From Limnohabitans parvus II-B4 (GTDB taxonomy: Bacteria > Pseudomonadota > Gammaproteobacteria > Burkholderiales > Burkholderiaceae_C): 64,000 bases of DNA. This document shows positions 27,227 to 36,623 of this stretch, one piece after another. Where the stretch lies: positions 284,588 to 348,587 of the forward strand of contig NZ_NESN01000005.1 in assembly GCF_003063455.1 (NCBI RefSeq). The letters run 5' to 3'. Made by a program: the position numbers and the translations under genes. How positions within the stretch are numbered: the first letter of the stretch is position 1; every line of letters starts with the position of its first letter. The notes beneath the pieces are model-generated. The model did no database searches. It saw nothing but the letters and a program-made list of their open reading frames with translations, and was not told where the DNA came from.

Positions 27227-27628
27227 GTGAAATTTCTCCTCGACAACTGGATGCTCATCACCGTGGCCGTGGCCTCGGGTGTGGCTTTGCTTTTTCCTGC
27301 CTTGAACAAAGGCACCGGGCTCAGTCCTCAGGACATGGTGCAGCTGATGAACCGCGAAAAAGCCATCGTCATTGATGTGTGCGAGCCCGACGAATTTGCC
27401 CGCGGCCATGTGATTGGTGCCAAAAACCTGCCATTGGGTCAATTGGAAGAAAAGCTGGCCCAAGTCGTTAAAAGCAAATCGTCGCCTGTGGTGATGGTTT
27501 GCCAGGTGGGCGCGCGCTCAGCCCGTGCTGCGGCCACGGCCCGGAAACTCGGCTTTGAGAATGTGCAGTCCTTGGCCGGTGGCCTCAAAGCGTGGCAAGC
27601 CGCCAGCATGCCCGTCGAAAAAGCCTGA
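27227..27628 (+). CDS. Rhodanese-like domain protein
   Basis: Membrane-anchored rhodanese of 133 residues. An N-terminal hydrophobic segment (about 5-22, WMLITVAVASGVALLF) is followed by a single rhodanese domain with the active-site cysteine in VMVCQVGARSARAA. It starts at GTG. The order rhodanese-grxC-secB-gpsA is standard in Burkholderiales, and the gap to grxC is only 17 bases. Substrate unknown; sulfur transfer or redox homeostasis is likely. Confidence 0.88.
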   Translation: MKFLLDNWMLITVAVASGVALLFPALNKGTGLSPQDMVQLMNREKAIVIDVCEPDEFARGHVIGAKNLPLGQLEEKLAQVVKSKSSPVVMVCQVGARSARAAATARKLGFENVQSLAGGLKAWQAASMPVEKA

Positions 27629-27645
27629 ACCCCAAGGAAGCTTCT

Positions 27646-27906
27646 ATGCAAAACGTCAAGATGTACACCACCGCCGTTTGCCCTTATTGCATTCGGGCCA
27701 AGCAGCTGCTCAAAGCCAAAGGCGTTGAGCAGATTGAAGAAATCCGCATTGACCTGGACCCGGCTCAGCGCGACCACATGATGCAAATCACAGGTCGCCG
27801 CACGGTGCCGCAAATTTATGTGGGCGATACGCACGTGGGCGGCTGCGACGACCTGATGGCCCTGGATGCCCAAGGTGGTCTGGTGCCTTTGTTGCAGGCT
27901 GCTTGA
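27646..27906 (+). CDS. grxC: Glutaredoxin 3
   Basis: Glutathione-dependent dithiol reductase of 86 residues. The redox motif CPYC is at residues 12-15, and the glutathione-binding TVPQIYVGDTHVGGCDDL is complete. The ATG at 27646 follows an AAGGAAG ribosome site. It sits between the rhodanese gene and secB in a conserved cluster. Confidence 0.96.
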   Translation: MQNVKMYTTAVCPYCIRAKQLLKAKGVEQIEEIRIDLDPAQRDHMMQITGRRTVPQIYVGDTHVGGCDDLMALDAQGGLVPLLQAA

Positions 27907-27998
27907 GCTTCGGGCCTCCCAAGCCCCTAGGGTTTTCACAAACCGAGCCTGGCTCAAAGCCGGTTTCTGATCCCTGATAATCCATTTGTTTCATCCTT

Positions 27999-28028
27999 GG
28001 GCAGTCCTTCGCGGGCTGCCCGTCTTTT
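27999..28028 (+). terminator. Hairpin between grxC and secB
   Basis: GGGCAG pairs with CTGCCC around an 11-base loop and is followed by GTCTTTTTC. It looks like a terminator for rhodanese-grxC, but it is only 16 bases before the secB start and could act as an attenuator for secB. Confidence 0.6.
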
Positions 28029-28043
28029 TCTCGAGAGAATTTC

Positions 28044-28505
28044 ATGACCGATACCGCTGTCAACACCGAAGCCCAAGCCCCTGTTTTCCAGATCCAACGT
28101 GTGTACCTGAAGGAGGCTTCGCTGGAGCAGCCCAATTCGCCTGCCATCTTGCTGGAACAGCAACAACCCAGCGTCGATATCCAGCTGGGCGTGGAAGCCA
28201 CCCCTGTGGCCGAAGGCGTTTTTGAAGTTTGCGTGACTGCCACCGTGCACACCAAAATCGCTGACAAGACCGTGTTTTTGGTGGAATGCAAACAAGGCGG
28301 CATCTTTGAAATCCGCAACGTGCCCGAAGACCAGATGGGCGCGATCATGGGCATCGCTTGCCCGCAAATCGTTTACCCCTATCTGCGCGGCAACGTGGCC
28401 GACGTGATCACCCGCGCGGGCTTCCCGCCCGTGCACTTGGCCGAAATCAACTTCCAGGCCATGTACGAGCAGCAGCAAGCCCAAGCTGCCGCTACCCAGC
28501 AGTAA
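28044..28505 (+). CDS. secB: Protein-export chaperone SecB
   Basis: Tetrameric cytoplasmic chaperone that keeps presecretory proteins unfolded and hands them to SecA. It has 153 residues with the family core [25 protein letters not shown], the CKQGGIFEI stretch and [36 protein letters not shown]. The ATG is preceded by GAGAGA. The gpsA gene follows 18 bases after the stop. Confidence 0.97.
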   Translation: MTDTAVNTEAQAPVFQIQRVYLKEASLEQPNSPAILLEQQQPSVDIQLGVEATPVAEGVFEVCVTATVHTKIADKTVFLVECKQGGIFEIRNVPEDQMGAIMGIACPQIVYPYLRGNVADVITRAGFPPVHLAEINFQAMYEQQQAQAAATQQ

Positions 28506-28523
28506 AGCGAGAACCCGCCCGGC

Positions 28524-29525
28524 ATGCAGATCACCATCATCGGTGCAGGGGCTTGGGGCACGGCCCTGGCGATCGCCGCCAGCCGCCAGTCACCCGCCCA
28601 CCAGGTGAGTCTGCATGCACGCGATGCGGCACAGGCCAGGGCCATGCAGCAGCAGCGCCGCAACGAGCGCTATTTGCCTGGCATTGAATTGCCTGCAGCC
28701 CTCAGCATCACTTCTGGTCCTATCGAGGCTCAGTTGCAGTCCACCCGGGCCGAAGACCTGTTCATCATCGCCACGCCCATGGCGGGCTTGCGCGCCACCT
28801 TGCAAGCTCTGCAAGGCGTGCCTGCCTCGGTCGCCTGGTTGTGCAAGGGCTTTGAAGCCGACACCGGCCTCATGCCGCACGAAGTGCAAGCCCAGGTGGC
28901 CCCGCAGTTGCGCGCCGGCGCGCTCAATGGCCCCAGCTTTGCGCAAGAAGTGGCCCGCACCCAACCGACGGCCTTGGTGGCGGCCAGCCCTCATGCTTCA
29001 GTGCGTGACGCCCTGGTCAAGGCCTTTCATGGCGGGGCCCTGCGGGTGTACGCCAACGACGACATCGTCGGGGTCGAGGTGGGTGGTGCCGTCAAAAACG
29101 TGCTGGCCATTGCCACGGGCCTGTGCGACGGGCTGGACTTGGGCCTGAACGCCCGCGCAGCCCTTATCACCCGTGGTTTGGCCGAAATGACCCGGCTGGG
29201 TGTGGCGTTGGGTGCCAAAGCTGAAACCTTCATGGGTCTGTCGGGCTTGGGTGACTTGGTGCTGACGGCCACAGGTGACTTGAGCCGCAACCGCAAGGTC
29301 GGCTTGCTGTTGGCCCAGGGTTTGAGTCTGGAGCAAGCCGTGACCTCGCTCGGCCATGTGGCCGAGGGCGTGTACAGCGCCCGCACGGTTTGGCAACGCG
29401 CTCAAAGCTTGGGTGTGGACATGCCGATCACAGAAGCGGTGGTGGCATTGCTTGATGGCCGCTTGCAAGCCCGTGAGGCGGTTCAAGTCTTGATGGGCCG
29501 TGGGCCTCGGGGCGAGGCGGTTTGA
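28524..29525 (+). CDS. gpsA: NAD(P)-dependent glycerol-3-phosphate dehydrogenase
   Basis: Reduces dihydroxyacetone phosphate to sn-glycerol 3-phosphate for phospholipid synthesis. The Rossmann motif [12 protein letters not shown] is at the N-terminus. The family segments [10 protein letters not shown], the catalytic-lysine region [14 protein letters not shown] and [25 protein letters not shown] are present. It has 333 residues, the usual size. The secB-gpsA linkage is widely conserved in proteobacteria. Confidence 0.96.
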   Translation: MQITIIGAGAWGTALAIAASRQSPAHQVSLHARDAAQARAMQQQRRNERYLPGIELPAALSITSGPIEAQLQSTRAEDLFIIATPMAGLRATLQALQGVPASVAWLCKGFEADTGLMPHEVQAQVAPQLRAGALNGPSFAQEVARTQPTALVAASPHASVRDALVKAFHGGALRVYANDDIVGVEVGGAVKNVLAIATGLCDGLDLGLNARAALITRGLAEMTRLGVALGAKAETFMGLSGLGDLVLTATGDLSRNRKVGLLLAQGLSLEQAVTSLGHVAEGVYSARTVWQRAQSLGVDMPITEAVVALLDGRLQAREAVQVLMGRGPRGEAV

Positions 29526-29529
29526 TCGA

Positions 29530-30390
29530 TCAGTTGGGCGTGTAAGCCAGCCGAACATAAATCGGCGCAAAGGCTTCCGCCTGGGTGATCTCGATCAGCG
29601 TTTCTTTGGCCAGCTCGAGCAGGGCAATGAAGGTCACCACCAGCACAGGGGTGCCCAAAGTCGGATCAAACAGGTTCTCGAACTCGACAAACTTGCGGCC
29701 TTGCAGGTGCTTGAGCACGATGGTCATGTGCTCGCGCACGCTGAGTTCTTCGCGGCTGATCTTGTGGTGCTGGACCAGATTGGCCCGTTTGAGAATGTCG
29801 CGCCACGCCGATTGCAGCTCGTCCATGCTCACGTCCGGGAAACGGGGCTGCAGACTTTGCTCGATGTAGACCTGTGCTTTGAGGAAGTCGCGTCCGTAAT
29901 GCGGAATGTCGTTGAGCTGCATCGAGGCCAGCTTCATTTGTTCGTATTCGAGCAAACGCCGCACCAGCTCGGCCCGTGGGTCTTCGGCTTCTTCGCCTTC
30001 GGCCACTTTCTTGGGCGGCAGCAGCATGCGTGACTTGATTTCGATCAGCATCGCCGCCATCAGCAGGTATTCGGCGGCCAGCTCCAGGTTGTGCTGGCGT
30101 ATCTCATCGACATAGCTCAGGTACTGGCGCGTGACGCCGGCCATGGGGATGTCGAGGATGTTGAAGTTCTGCTTGCGGATCAAATACAGCAGCAAGTCCA
30201 GTGGACCTTCGAACGCCTCCAGAAACACCTCCAGCGCATCTGGCGGGATGTAGAGGTCTGTTGGCATCGAAAACAGCGGTTCGCCGTAAAGGCGGGCCAA
30301 AGCCACCTGGTCCACCACCACAGGCATGCTCGCAGGCGCGCTGTCCGCTGGCTGCGGCAGGGCCATGGGATCGGTGTGCTCAGGGGTCAT
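29530..30390 (-). CDS. scpA: Segregation and condensation protein A
   Basis: Kleisin subunit of the SMC-ScpAB chromosome condensation complex, 286 residues. The kleisin core is FEGPLDLLLYLIRKQNFNILDIPMAGVTRQYLSYVDE followed by LAAEYLLMAAMLIEIKSRMLLP (about residues 55-125). The C-terminal winged-helix part is FVTFIALLELAKETLIEITQAEAFAPIYVRL. scpB is not in the window. It lies 59 bases after the DUF3460 gene and converges on gpsA with four bases between. Confidence 0.93.
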   Translation of the reverse strand: MTPEHTDPMALPQPADSAPASMPVVVDQVALARLYGEPLFSMPTDLYIPPDALEVFLEAFEGPLDLLLYLIRKQNFNILDIPMAGVTRQYLSYVDEIRQHNLELAAEYLLMAAMLIEIKSRMLLPPKKVAEGEEAEDPRAELVRRLLEYEQMKLASMQLNDIPHYGRDFLKAQVYIEQSLQPRFPDVSMDELQSAWRDILKRANLVQHHKISREELSVREHMTIVLKHLQGRKFVEFENLFDPTLGTPVLVVTFIALLELAKETLIEITQAEAFAPIYVRLAYTPN

Positions 30391-30449
30391 GGAGGGGGTA
30401 GTTTGGCGCTCAGCAGCGCGTTGCAGTTATCACAACGAAGGGCTGTGGC

Positions 30450-30653
30450 TCAAGCCTTGGTCTGGTAGACGTAGGGCTTTTGGGCCACGCGGCCTTGGCT
30501 GAATTCGGCTTGCACGGTGCGGTCCACCTGCTTGTCCCACAACAAAGCGCGGCCTTGGCGCTGCTCGGCTTCGAGTTGAGGGTGCTGTGCTTTGAGCTGA
30601 TCGATGAATTGGGTCGTGTCTGATGCGTAATCAGGGCGGCGGAAAAAAGACAT
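30450..30653 (-). CDS. DUF3460 family protein
   Basis: Small protein of 67 residues of the DUF3460 family, restricted largely to betaproteobacteria and of unknown function. It reads MSFFRRPDYASDTTQF at the start and has the family core QHPQLEAEQRQGRALLWDK and the end RVAQKPYVYQTKA. The ATG at 30653 matches the family start; an in-frame ATG three codons earlier is possible. It is usually found just before scpA, as here. Confidence 0.85.
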   Translation of the reverse strand: MSFFRRPDYASDTTQFIDQLKAQHPQLEAEQRQGRALLWDKQVDRTVQAEFSQGRVAQKPYVYQTKA

Positions 30654-30728
30654 GAGCGGCATCCGGACAAAGTGTAAGAAAGAGTGGCGTCAGACTGGAA
30701 AGGCTATCTGGACCGAACTGATGGCATT

Positions 30729-32408
30729 TTACCGGGCCTGAGCAGGCGACCAACTGACAGCACGGGACAGGCCGGTGGCCAAGTCAGGTTGCAAGTGCCC
30801 TTCCAGATGTTCCAGCAGGCCACTTCGTCGGCAGATGTCCAGCGGCTGGTGAGACAGGCCGCAGATGATCAGATGGGTGTTCTTTTTTCGGCAAGTCTCG
30901 ATCAGATTCATCAAGGCGTCCGCACCAGACGAGTCGATGTAAATCACGTTTTTCAAATCCAGGACAAGGACGGGCGTCTGGATCTTGTCTTCAATTTCCT
31001 CGATCAGTTTGACGGCGCCGAAAAACAAGGCCCCATACAAACGCCAGGCTTGTACCTGGTGTTCAAATTTGCCCAGACCCGGGTGGTCCAGTTGGTTGAC
31101 TGGTTCGCACCGACTGAGGCTGGAGATGCGGTAAATGAAGGTCAGGCAGGCCGCGATCAGGCCGACTTCTACGGCGACAGTCAGGTCAAAAATCACCGTG
31201 AGAAAGAAGACCGCCAGCAAGGTGATCCGGTAAGGCAATCGGTACTGGCGCAGGTGCCAAAATTCACGCCATTCGCCCATGTTCCAAGCCACAAACATCA
31301 AGATGGCCGCCAAACAGGCCAAAGGGATGTGGCCAGCCCACGGTGCAGCGACCAGCACCACAGCGAGCAAGGTCAGTGCATGGACCATGCCCGAAATGGG
31401 GCTGGAGCCGCCGCTTTTGATGTTGGTGACCGTGCGGGCGATGGTGCCTGTCGCGGGCATGCCGCCAAAAAATGGCGTCACAAAATTGGCCACACCTTGC
31501 GCCATCAGCTCCTGGTTGGGGTTGTGGCGGTCGCCGATCATGCCGTCGGCAATGCGGGCGCAGAGCAAGGATTCAATGGCGCCCAGCAGCGCCAACGTGA
31601 GGGTTGGCATCAACAAAAAGCGGGCACTGCTCCAGCTGAACTCAGGCCACTGAAAAGAGGGCAAGGCGGCAGGAATGCCGCCAAATTTGCTGCCGATGGT
31701 CTCCACGGGCAAGGACAACATCCACGTAGCCAACGTGGCAAACACCAAGGCAATGATGGAGCCCGGAATCATGCTGATCCAGTTGTAGCGGGTTTCGGCC
31801 AGTCGGCGGCTCATGCGCAGCCAACCGATCAGCAAGGACAGGGATGCCAAAGCCAAAAGCAGCGCAGCCAAATTGGTGCTTTGCAGGTTTTGCCACAGGG
31901 CGTTGACGATGCCGAAAAAGTCGGCAGGCATGCTGCTCACCTTCAAGCCCAACAAATCCTTGATTTGGGACAGCATGATCAGCACCGCAATGCCGTTGGT
32001 GAAGCCAATGACCACCGCCACCGGAATGAATCGGATCAGGTTGCCCAGTCTGAACAAGCCCATCAAAAACAACAAAACCCCGGACATGGCCGTGGCCAGA
32101 ATCAGGTTGGCCAAGCCATAGTGTTCAACGATGCCGTAAACAATGACGATGAAAGCCCCCGCGGGGCCGCCAATCTGAACTCGGCTGCCTCCCAAGGCTG
32201 AAATGAGGAAGCCTGCAATGATGGCTGTGAAAAGTCCAGCTTCGGGTTTGAGGCCAGAGGCAATGGCAAAGGCCATGGCCAGAGGCAGGGCCACCACCCC
32301 GACGGTGAATCCGGCGCCCATGTCCTTGGCAAGCCGTTGGCGGGTGTATCCCTCCATGCTGGTCAGCAATCGGGGTCTGAAAAAGTGGGTTGCTTGCAAC
32401 CAGTTCAT
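30729..32408 (-). CDS. SulP-family anion transporter with STAS domain (second copy)
   Basis: Second SulP transporter of the window, 559 residues. The start of the membrane part reads DMGAGFTVGVVALPLAMAFAIASGLKPEAGLFTAIIAGFLISALGGSRVQIGGPAGAFIVIV, the SulP signature. A STAS domain follows at about residue 440-545 (VLVLDLKNVIYIDSSGADALMNLIE). This class includes bicarbonate and sulfate carriers, and its IGGPAGAF motif is of the BicA-like type. ATG at 32408 is a provisional start; TTG at 32438 and ATG at 32357 are alternatives and no ribosome site is clear. It is only distantly similar to the first SulP. Confidence 0.9.
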   Translation of the reverse strand: MNWLQATHFFRPRLLTSMEGYTRQRLAKDMGAGFTVGVVALPLAMAFAIASGLKPEAGLFTAIIAGFLISALGGSRVQIGGPAGAFIVIVYGIVEHYGLANLILATAMSGVLLFLMGLFRLGNLIRFIPVAVVIGFTNGIAVLIMLSQIKDLLGLKVSSMPADFFGIVNALWQNLQSTNLAALLLALASLSLLIGWLRMSRRLAETRYNWISMIPGSIIALVFATLATWMLSLPVETIGSKFGGIPAALPSFQWPEFSWSSARFLLMPTLTLALLGAIESLLCARIADGMIGDRHNPNQELMAQGVANFVTPFFGGMPATGTIARTVTNIKSGGSSPISGMVHALTLLAVVLVAAPWAGHIPLACLAAILMFVAWNMGEWREFWHLRQYRLPYRITLLAVFFLTVIFDLTVAVEVGLIAACLTFIYRISSLSRCEPVNQLDHPGLGKFEHQVQAWRLYGALFFGAVKLIEEIEDKIQTPVLVLDLKNVIYIDSSGADALMNLIETCRKKNTHLIICGLSHQPLDICRRSGLLEHLEGHLQPDLATGLSRAVSWSPAQAR

Positions 32409-32450
32409 GGGATTTTGAAGTGAGGAAACATTCAGCAAGGCACCGATAAA

Positions 32451-33188
32451 TTATGCGGCACGCTGGCGCAGGTCATCCAGCAAAGGGCGCAGACTCAGCA
32501 ACCACAGCAGGCCAGCCAATGGCACGGTGGTCACATAGCCCCAATGCTTGAAGCCCATGGCTCCCAGCAGTCCACCCAGCAAAAAGCCCATCACCAGACC
32601 CGTTTGAATGCGCAGGCGTTCGCGGTTTGCCCTGACGGGCGATGGCTCATGCAAGCGGTTGAGGTAAACCCATTTGCCCAACTCAATGCCGATGTCGGTC
32701 ACCAGGCCTGTGATGTGGGTGGTGCGGATTTCGGCTTTGGAAATTTTGGTAATGACCGCGTTTTGCAAACCCATGATGAAGCACAGCAACACCACCGTGA
32801 CGGGCAAAAACACCTGAGACCATGCGGCAATGGCGGCACCAAACAAACCAAACACCAGCAAAGCAACAGATTCGAGCATGAGTGGCAGGCTGTAGCTGCT
32901 GCGCAAGTGCTGGCGCAGGCCCCAGTTGACCATGATGGCGGTGCACATCGCGCCGAGCAAAAAGGCCACCAGACACGCCAAGCCGGCCAGCGCCAGATCC
33001 AGATGACCCAGCACCACATCGTCGGCGACCGACGACACAATGCCCGTCATGTGCGAGGTGTAGCGCCCCACCGCCAAAAAACCACCCGCATTGGTGGCCC
33101 CTGCCACAAAGCTCAGCACCAGCCCTAGGCGCAAATTAGCCCCAGGGCTTCGCTGCACATCGGTCCATCCGTGGATCAGGGGAAACAT
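32451..33188 (-). CDS. DUF1275 (YoaK-family) membrane protein
   Basis: Membrane protein of 245 residues with about six hydrophobic helices, of the DUF1275/YoaK family. Family features are GLVLSFVAGATNAGGFLAVGRYTSHMTGIVS at the N-terminus, GLQNAVITKISKAEIRTTHITGLVTDIGIELG in the middle and a two-helix end. Function is unknown. The gene is 27 bases downstream of metG and 42 upstream of sulP on the same strand, so all three may be co-transcribed. Confidence 0.88.
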   Translation of the reverse strand: MFPLIHGWTDVQRSPGANLRLGLVLSFVAGATNAGGFLAVGRYTSHMTGIVSSVADDVVLGHLDLALAGLACLVAFLLGAMCTAIMVNWGLRQHLRSSYSLPLMLESVALLVFGLFGAAIAAWSQVFLPVTVVLLCFIMGLQNAVITKISKAEIRTTHITGLVTDIGIELGKWVYLNRLHEPSPVRANRERLRIQTGLVMGFLLGGLLGAMGFKHWGYVTTVPLAGLLWLLSLRPLLDDLRQRAA

Positions 33189-33215
33189 GTGCAGCGTTTT
33201 TCAGGGGCAAGGGAA

Positions 33216-35309
33216 TCAGTGAATGCGCATGCCGGGCTTTGCGCCGGGCCAGGGGTGCAACACATAGATGCCGGGCTCGGCCTTCTCGTCGGCGTGGCTG
33301 GCGGCCAGCACCATGCCTTCACTGACACCAAACTTCATCTTGCGTGGGGCCAGGTTGGCCACCATCACCGTGAGTTTGCCGACGAGGTCTTCGGGCTTGT
33401 ACATGCTGGCGATGCCTGAAAAGACATTCCGTGTGCGGCCTTCGCCCACATCCAGCGTCAGGCGCAGCAACTTGACCGAACCTTCAACGGGTTCGCAGTT
33501 GACGATCTCGGCGATGCGCAGGTCGACTTTGGCAAAGTCGTCGATGGAAATGGTCTCTGCAATCGGCTCGCCACCGGGGACGAGCACAGGCACGACGGGC
33601 TCTGGCGCTTCAAAGAGTGATTCCAGTTGTTTGATGTCCACGCGCTGCATCAGGTGCTGGTAGGCGTTGATGGCATGGCCCCCGCCCAGCAGGGTCCGGG
33701 CCGCATCAAAGCTGAAGGGCGGCACATTCAGGAAGGCTTCGACCTGCGCGGCCAGTGCGGGCAGCACCGGCTTCAATTGCAGTGTGAGCAGGCGGAAGGC
33801 TTCGATGCAGGCGGTGCACACGTCGTGCAGGCGTGCATCCATGCCCTCTTGTTTCGCCAGGTCCCAGGGCTTGTTCTGGTCCACATAGGCGTTGACCTTG
33901 TCGGCCAGCAGCATGACTTCGCGCAGGGCCTTGCCGTATTCGCGTTCTTCGTAGAAGGCAGCCACGGTGGGGGTGGCGCTTTGCAGAGCCGCCAGCAGGG
34001 CTTGACCGTCGGCACTCACGGTGCCCAGTTTCCCGTCAAAACGCTTGGCGATGAAGCCCGCCGAGCGCGAGGCGATGTTGATGAATTTGCCCACCAAGTC
34101 GCTGTTTACGCGGGCCATGAAGTCTTCAGCGTTGAAGTCGATGTCTTCATTGCGGCCCGACAGCTTGGCGGCCAAATAGTAGCGGAGCCACTCGGGGTTC
34201 ATGCCCAGGCTCAGGTACTTGAGTGGGTCCAGGCCCGTGCCCCGGCTCTTGCTCATTTTTTCGCCGTTGTTCACCGTCAGGAAGCCGTGCACGTTCACCT
34301 TGTTGGGCGTCTTGCGGCCTGAAAAGTGCAGCATGGCCGGCCAAAACAGGGTGTGGAAAGTGACGATGTCCTTGCCGATGAAATGGATCTGCTCCAAATT
34401 CGGGTTGGCCATGTAGGCGACGTAGTCTTCACCGCGCTTGTCGAGCAGGTTCTTGAGCGAGGCCAGGTAGCCCACAGGCGCGTCGAGCCAGACATAGAAG
34501 TACTTGCCAGGCGCGTCGGGGATCTCGATACCGAAGTAGGGCGCGTCGCGCGAGATGTCCCAGTCGCCCAGGCCTTCGCTGGTCGTGCCGTCGGGGTTGG
34601 TGCGCACGCTGAACCATTCCTTGACCTTGTTGGCCACCTCGGGTTGCAGCTTGCCGTCTTGTGTCCACTGGGTCAAAAATTCGACGCAACGCGGGTCGGA
34701 CAGCTTGAAGAAGAAGTGCTCGGAAGTCTTCAGCTCGGGCTTGGCCCCGGACAAGGCCGAAAACGGCTTGATCAGGTCGGTGGGCGCGTAGACCGCACCG
34801 CAGACCTCGCAGTTGTCGCCGTACTGGTCTTTGGCGTGGCACTTGGGGCACTCGCCTTTGATGAAGCGGTCGGGCAAAAACATGTTCTTTTGCGGATCAA
34901 AGAACTGCTCAACCGAGCGCACCTCGATCAGCGAGCCGCCGTCGGCCTCGGAAATATCGCGCAGGTCGCGGTAAATCTGGCGGGCCAGCTCGTGGTTTTC
35001 GGTCGCGTCGGTGCTGTGCCAGTTGTCAAAGGCGATGTGAAAACCGTCCAGATAAGGCTTGCGGCCGGCTGCGATGTCGGCCACGAACTGCTGGGGCGTC
35101 TTGCCCGCCTTTTCGGCGGCAATCATGATGGGTGCGCCGTGCGTGTCGTCCGCGCCCACAAAATTGACCTGGCTGCCCTGCATGCGCTGGAACCGCACCC
35201 AGATGTCGGCCTGGATGTACTCCATGATGTGGCCGATGTGGAAGTTGCCGTTGGCATACGGCAGGGCGGTGGTGACAAAAAGCTGGCGCGGGGCGTTGGG
35301 GGCAGACAT
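33216..35309 (-). CDS. metG: Methionyl-tRNA synthetase
   Basis: Class I synthetase charging tRNA-Met, 697 residues. The HIGH motif is in [10 protein letters not shown] (residues 18-27) and KMSKS in [14 protein letters not shown] (near 350). A zinc knuckle [17 protein letters not shown] marks the MetRS1 type. The C-terminal EMAP/Trbp111-like tRNA-binding domain ([27 protein letters not shown], about 590-697) gives the dimeric E. coli-type form. The ATG at 35309 is chosen by alignment to the family start. It is divergent from mrp over 103 bases. Confidence 0.98.
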   Translation of the reverse strand: MSAPNAPRQLFVTTALPYANGNFHIGHIMEYIQADIWVRFQRMQGSQVNFVGADDTHGAPIMIAAEKAGKTPQQFVADIAAGRKPYLDGFHIAFDNWHSTDATENHELARQIYRDLRDISEADGGSLIEVRSVEQFFDPQKNMFLPDRFIKGECPKCHAKDQYGDNCEVCGAVYAPTDLIKPFSALSGAKPELKTSEHFFFKLSDPRCVEFLTQWTQDGKLQPEVANKVKEWFSVRTNPDGTTSEGLGDWDISRDAPYFGIEIPDAPGKYFYVWLDAPVGYLASLKNLLDKRGEDYVAYMANPNLEQIHFIGKDIVTFHTLFWPAMLHFSGRKTPNKVNVHGFLTVNNGEKMSKSRGTGLDPLKYLSLGMNPEWLRYYLAAKLSGRNEDIDFNAEDFMARVNSDLVGKFINIASRSAGFIAKRFDGKLGTVSADGQALLAALQSATPTVAAFYEEREYGKALREVMLLADKVNAYVDQNKPWDLAKQEGMDARLHDVCTACIEAFRLLTLQLKPVLPALAAQVEAFLNVPPFSFDAARTLLGGGHAINAYQHLMQRVDIKQLESLFEAPEPVVPVLVPGGEPIAETISIDDFAKVDLRIAEIVNCEPVEGSVKLLRLTLDVGEGRTRNVFSGIASMYKPEDLVGKLTVMVANLAPRKMKFGVSEGMVLAASHADEKAEPGIYVLHPWPGAKPGMRIH

Positions 35310-35412
35310 GGTGGGGCAACTTGTAGGGGAATCGGTGATTTTAGGGTGTACCGGGCCGCATGTCGGTAAACTGCCCCCCATTCTTGGACAGCTCAGAAAG
35401 CATCAGACCCCC

Positions 35413-36501
35413 ATGGCGACCCCCGAACAACTCCTGCAAGCCCTGCAAACCGTCATCGACCCCAACACGGGCAAAGACTTCGTTTCGACCAAGACCCTGA
35501 AGAACCTGCAGGTGGAAGGCGGTGATGTGTCTTTTGACGTGGAGCTGGGCTACCCCGCCAAGAGCCAGATCCCGGCGCTGCGCCAAGCGCTGATCGCGGC
35601 CGTCAAAGGTGTGGCGGGCGTGTCCAATGTGTCGGCCAACGTGACCAGCAAGATCACGGCTCACGCTGCCCAGCGCGGCGTGGCCCTGCTGCCGCAGGTC
35701 AAAAACATCGTGGCCGTGGCCTCGGGCAAGGGCGGCGTGGGCAAGAGCACCACCGCCGTCAACCTGGCGCTGGCACTGGCCGCCGAGGGCGCCAAGGTGG
35801 GTCTGCTGGACGCCGACATCTATGGCCCCAGCCAGCCCATGATGATGGGCATCGAAGGCCGCCCCGAGAGCGAAGACGGCCAGACCATGGAGCCACTCGA
35901 AAACTACGGCGTGCAGGTCATGTCGATTGGCTTTTTGGTGGACCAGGACGAGGCCATGATCTGGCGCGGCCCCATGGCCACCCAGGCGCTGGAGCAGTTG
36001 CTGCGCCAGACCAACTGGAAAGAACTCGACTATTTGATCGTCGACATGCCGCCTGGTACAGGCGACATCCAGTTGACCCTCTCGCAACGTGTACCCATGA
36101 CAGGAGCGGTGATCGTCACCACCCCGCAAGACATCGCCCTTTTGGATGCCAAAAAAGGCGTGAAGATGTTCGAAAAAGTGGGCGTTCCGATCTTGGGACT
36201 CGTTGAAAACATGGCGGTGCACGTGTGCACAAACTGCGGTCATGTCGAACACATTTTTGGCGCCGATGGCGGCAAAAAGATGGCCGCCGAATACGGCATG
36301 GACTATCTGGGTGCACTGCCGCTGGACATGCAGATCCGCCTTCAGGCTGACAACGGAAAACCGACGGTGGTGTCCGACCCCGATGGCGAAGTGGCCCAGA
36401 TCTACAAGGCGGTGGCCCGCCAGGTGGCGGTCAAGATCGCGTCCAAGGCCAAGGACTTTTCGTCCAAGTTCCCAACGATCAAGGTCAGCAAAGACACTTG
36501 A
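35413..36501 (+). CDS. Mrp/ApbC-type iron-sulfur cluster carrier ATPase
   Basis: P-loop ATPase of 362 residues that carries and transfers iron-sulfur clusters. An N-terminal MIP18/DUF59 domain (about 5-80) precedes the deviant Walker A GKGGVGKST near residue 105. Further features are DADIYGPSQPMMMG, DMPPGTGDIQLTLSQ and the cluster-binding CTNC in VHVCTNCGHVEHIFG. The ATG at 35413 follows the promoter region shared with metG. Many FeS enzymes of this window (box and formate dehydrogenase) would be clients. Confidence 0.95.
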   Translation: MATPEQLLQALQTVIDPNTGKDFVSTKTLKNLQVEGGDVSFDVELGYPAKSQIPALRQALIAAVKGVAGVSNVSANVTSKITAHAAQRGVALLPQVKNIVAVASGKGGVGKSTTAVNLALALAAEGAKVGLLDADIYGPSQPMMMGIEGRPESEDGQTMEPLENYGVQVMSIGFLVDQDEAMIWRGPMATQALEQLLRQTNWKELDYLIVDMPPGTGDIQLTLSQRVPMTGAVIVTTPQDIALLDAKKGVKMFEKVGVPILGLVENMAVHVCTNCGHVEHIFGADGGKKMAAEYGMDYLGALPLDMQIRLQADNGKPTVVSDPDGEVAQIYKAVARQVAVKIASKAKDFSSKFPTIKVSKDT

Positions 36502-36510
36502 GCGGCAATT

Positions 36511-36529
36511 CCGCCAACTTGCTTGGCGG
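36511..36529 (+). terminator. Hairpin after mrp
   Basis: CCGCCAA/TTGGCGG stem with a five-base loop, nine bases past the mrp stop, followed by TCTTGG (poor T run). A second stem, CCTGCAT-GGG-ATGCAGG, follows at 36546-36562. Together they may end the mrp transcript, though neither has a strong poly-T tail. Confidence 0.5.
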
Positions 36530-36569
36530 TCTTGGCCTGACAGCACCTGCATGGGATGCAGGCGCTAAA

Positions 36570-36591
36570 AATGAACACCTAGGTGTTCATT
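36570..36591. promoter_or_regulatory. 22-bp perfect palindrome upstream of the hybrid kinase
   Basis: The half site AATGAACACCT is followed at once by its exact reverse complement. It ends 32 bases before the GTG start of the hybrid kinase gene and has no loop, so it reads as a dimeric operator rather than a terminator. The binding protein is unknown. Confidence 0.55.
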
Positions 36592-36623
36592 GATATCATT
36601 CGCTTTGCATACCGGGAAACAAA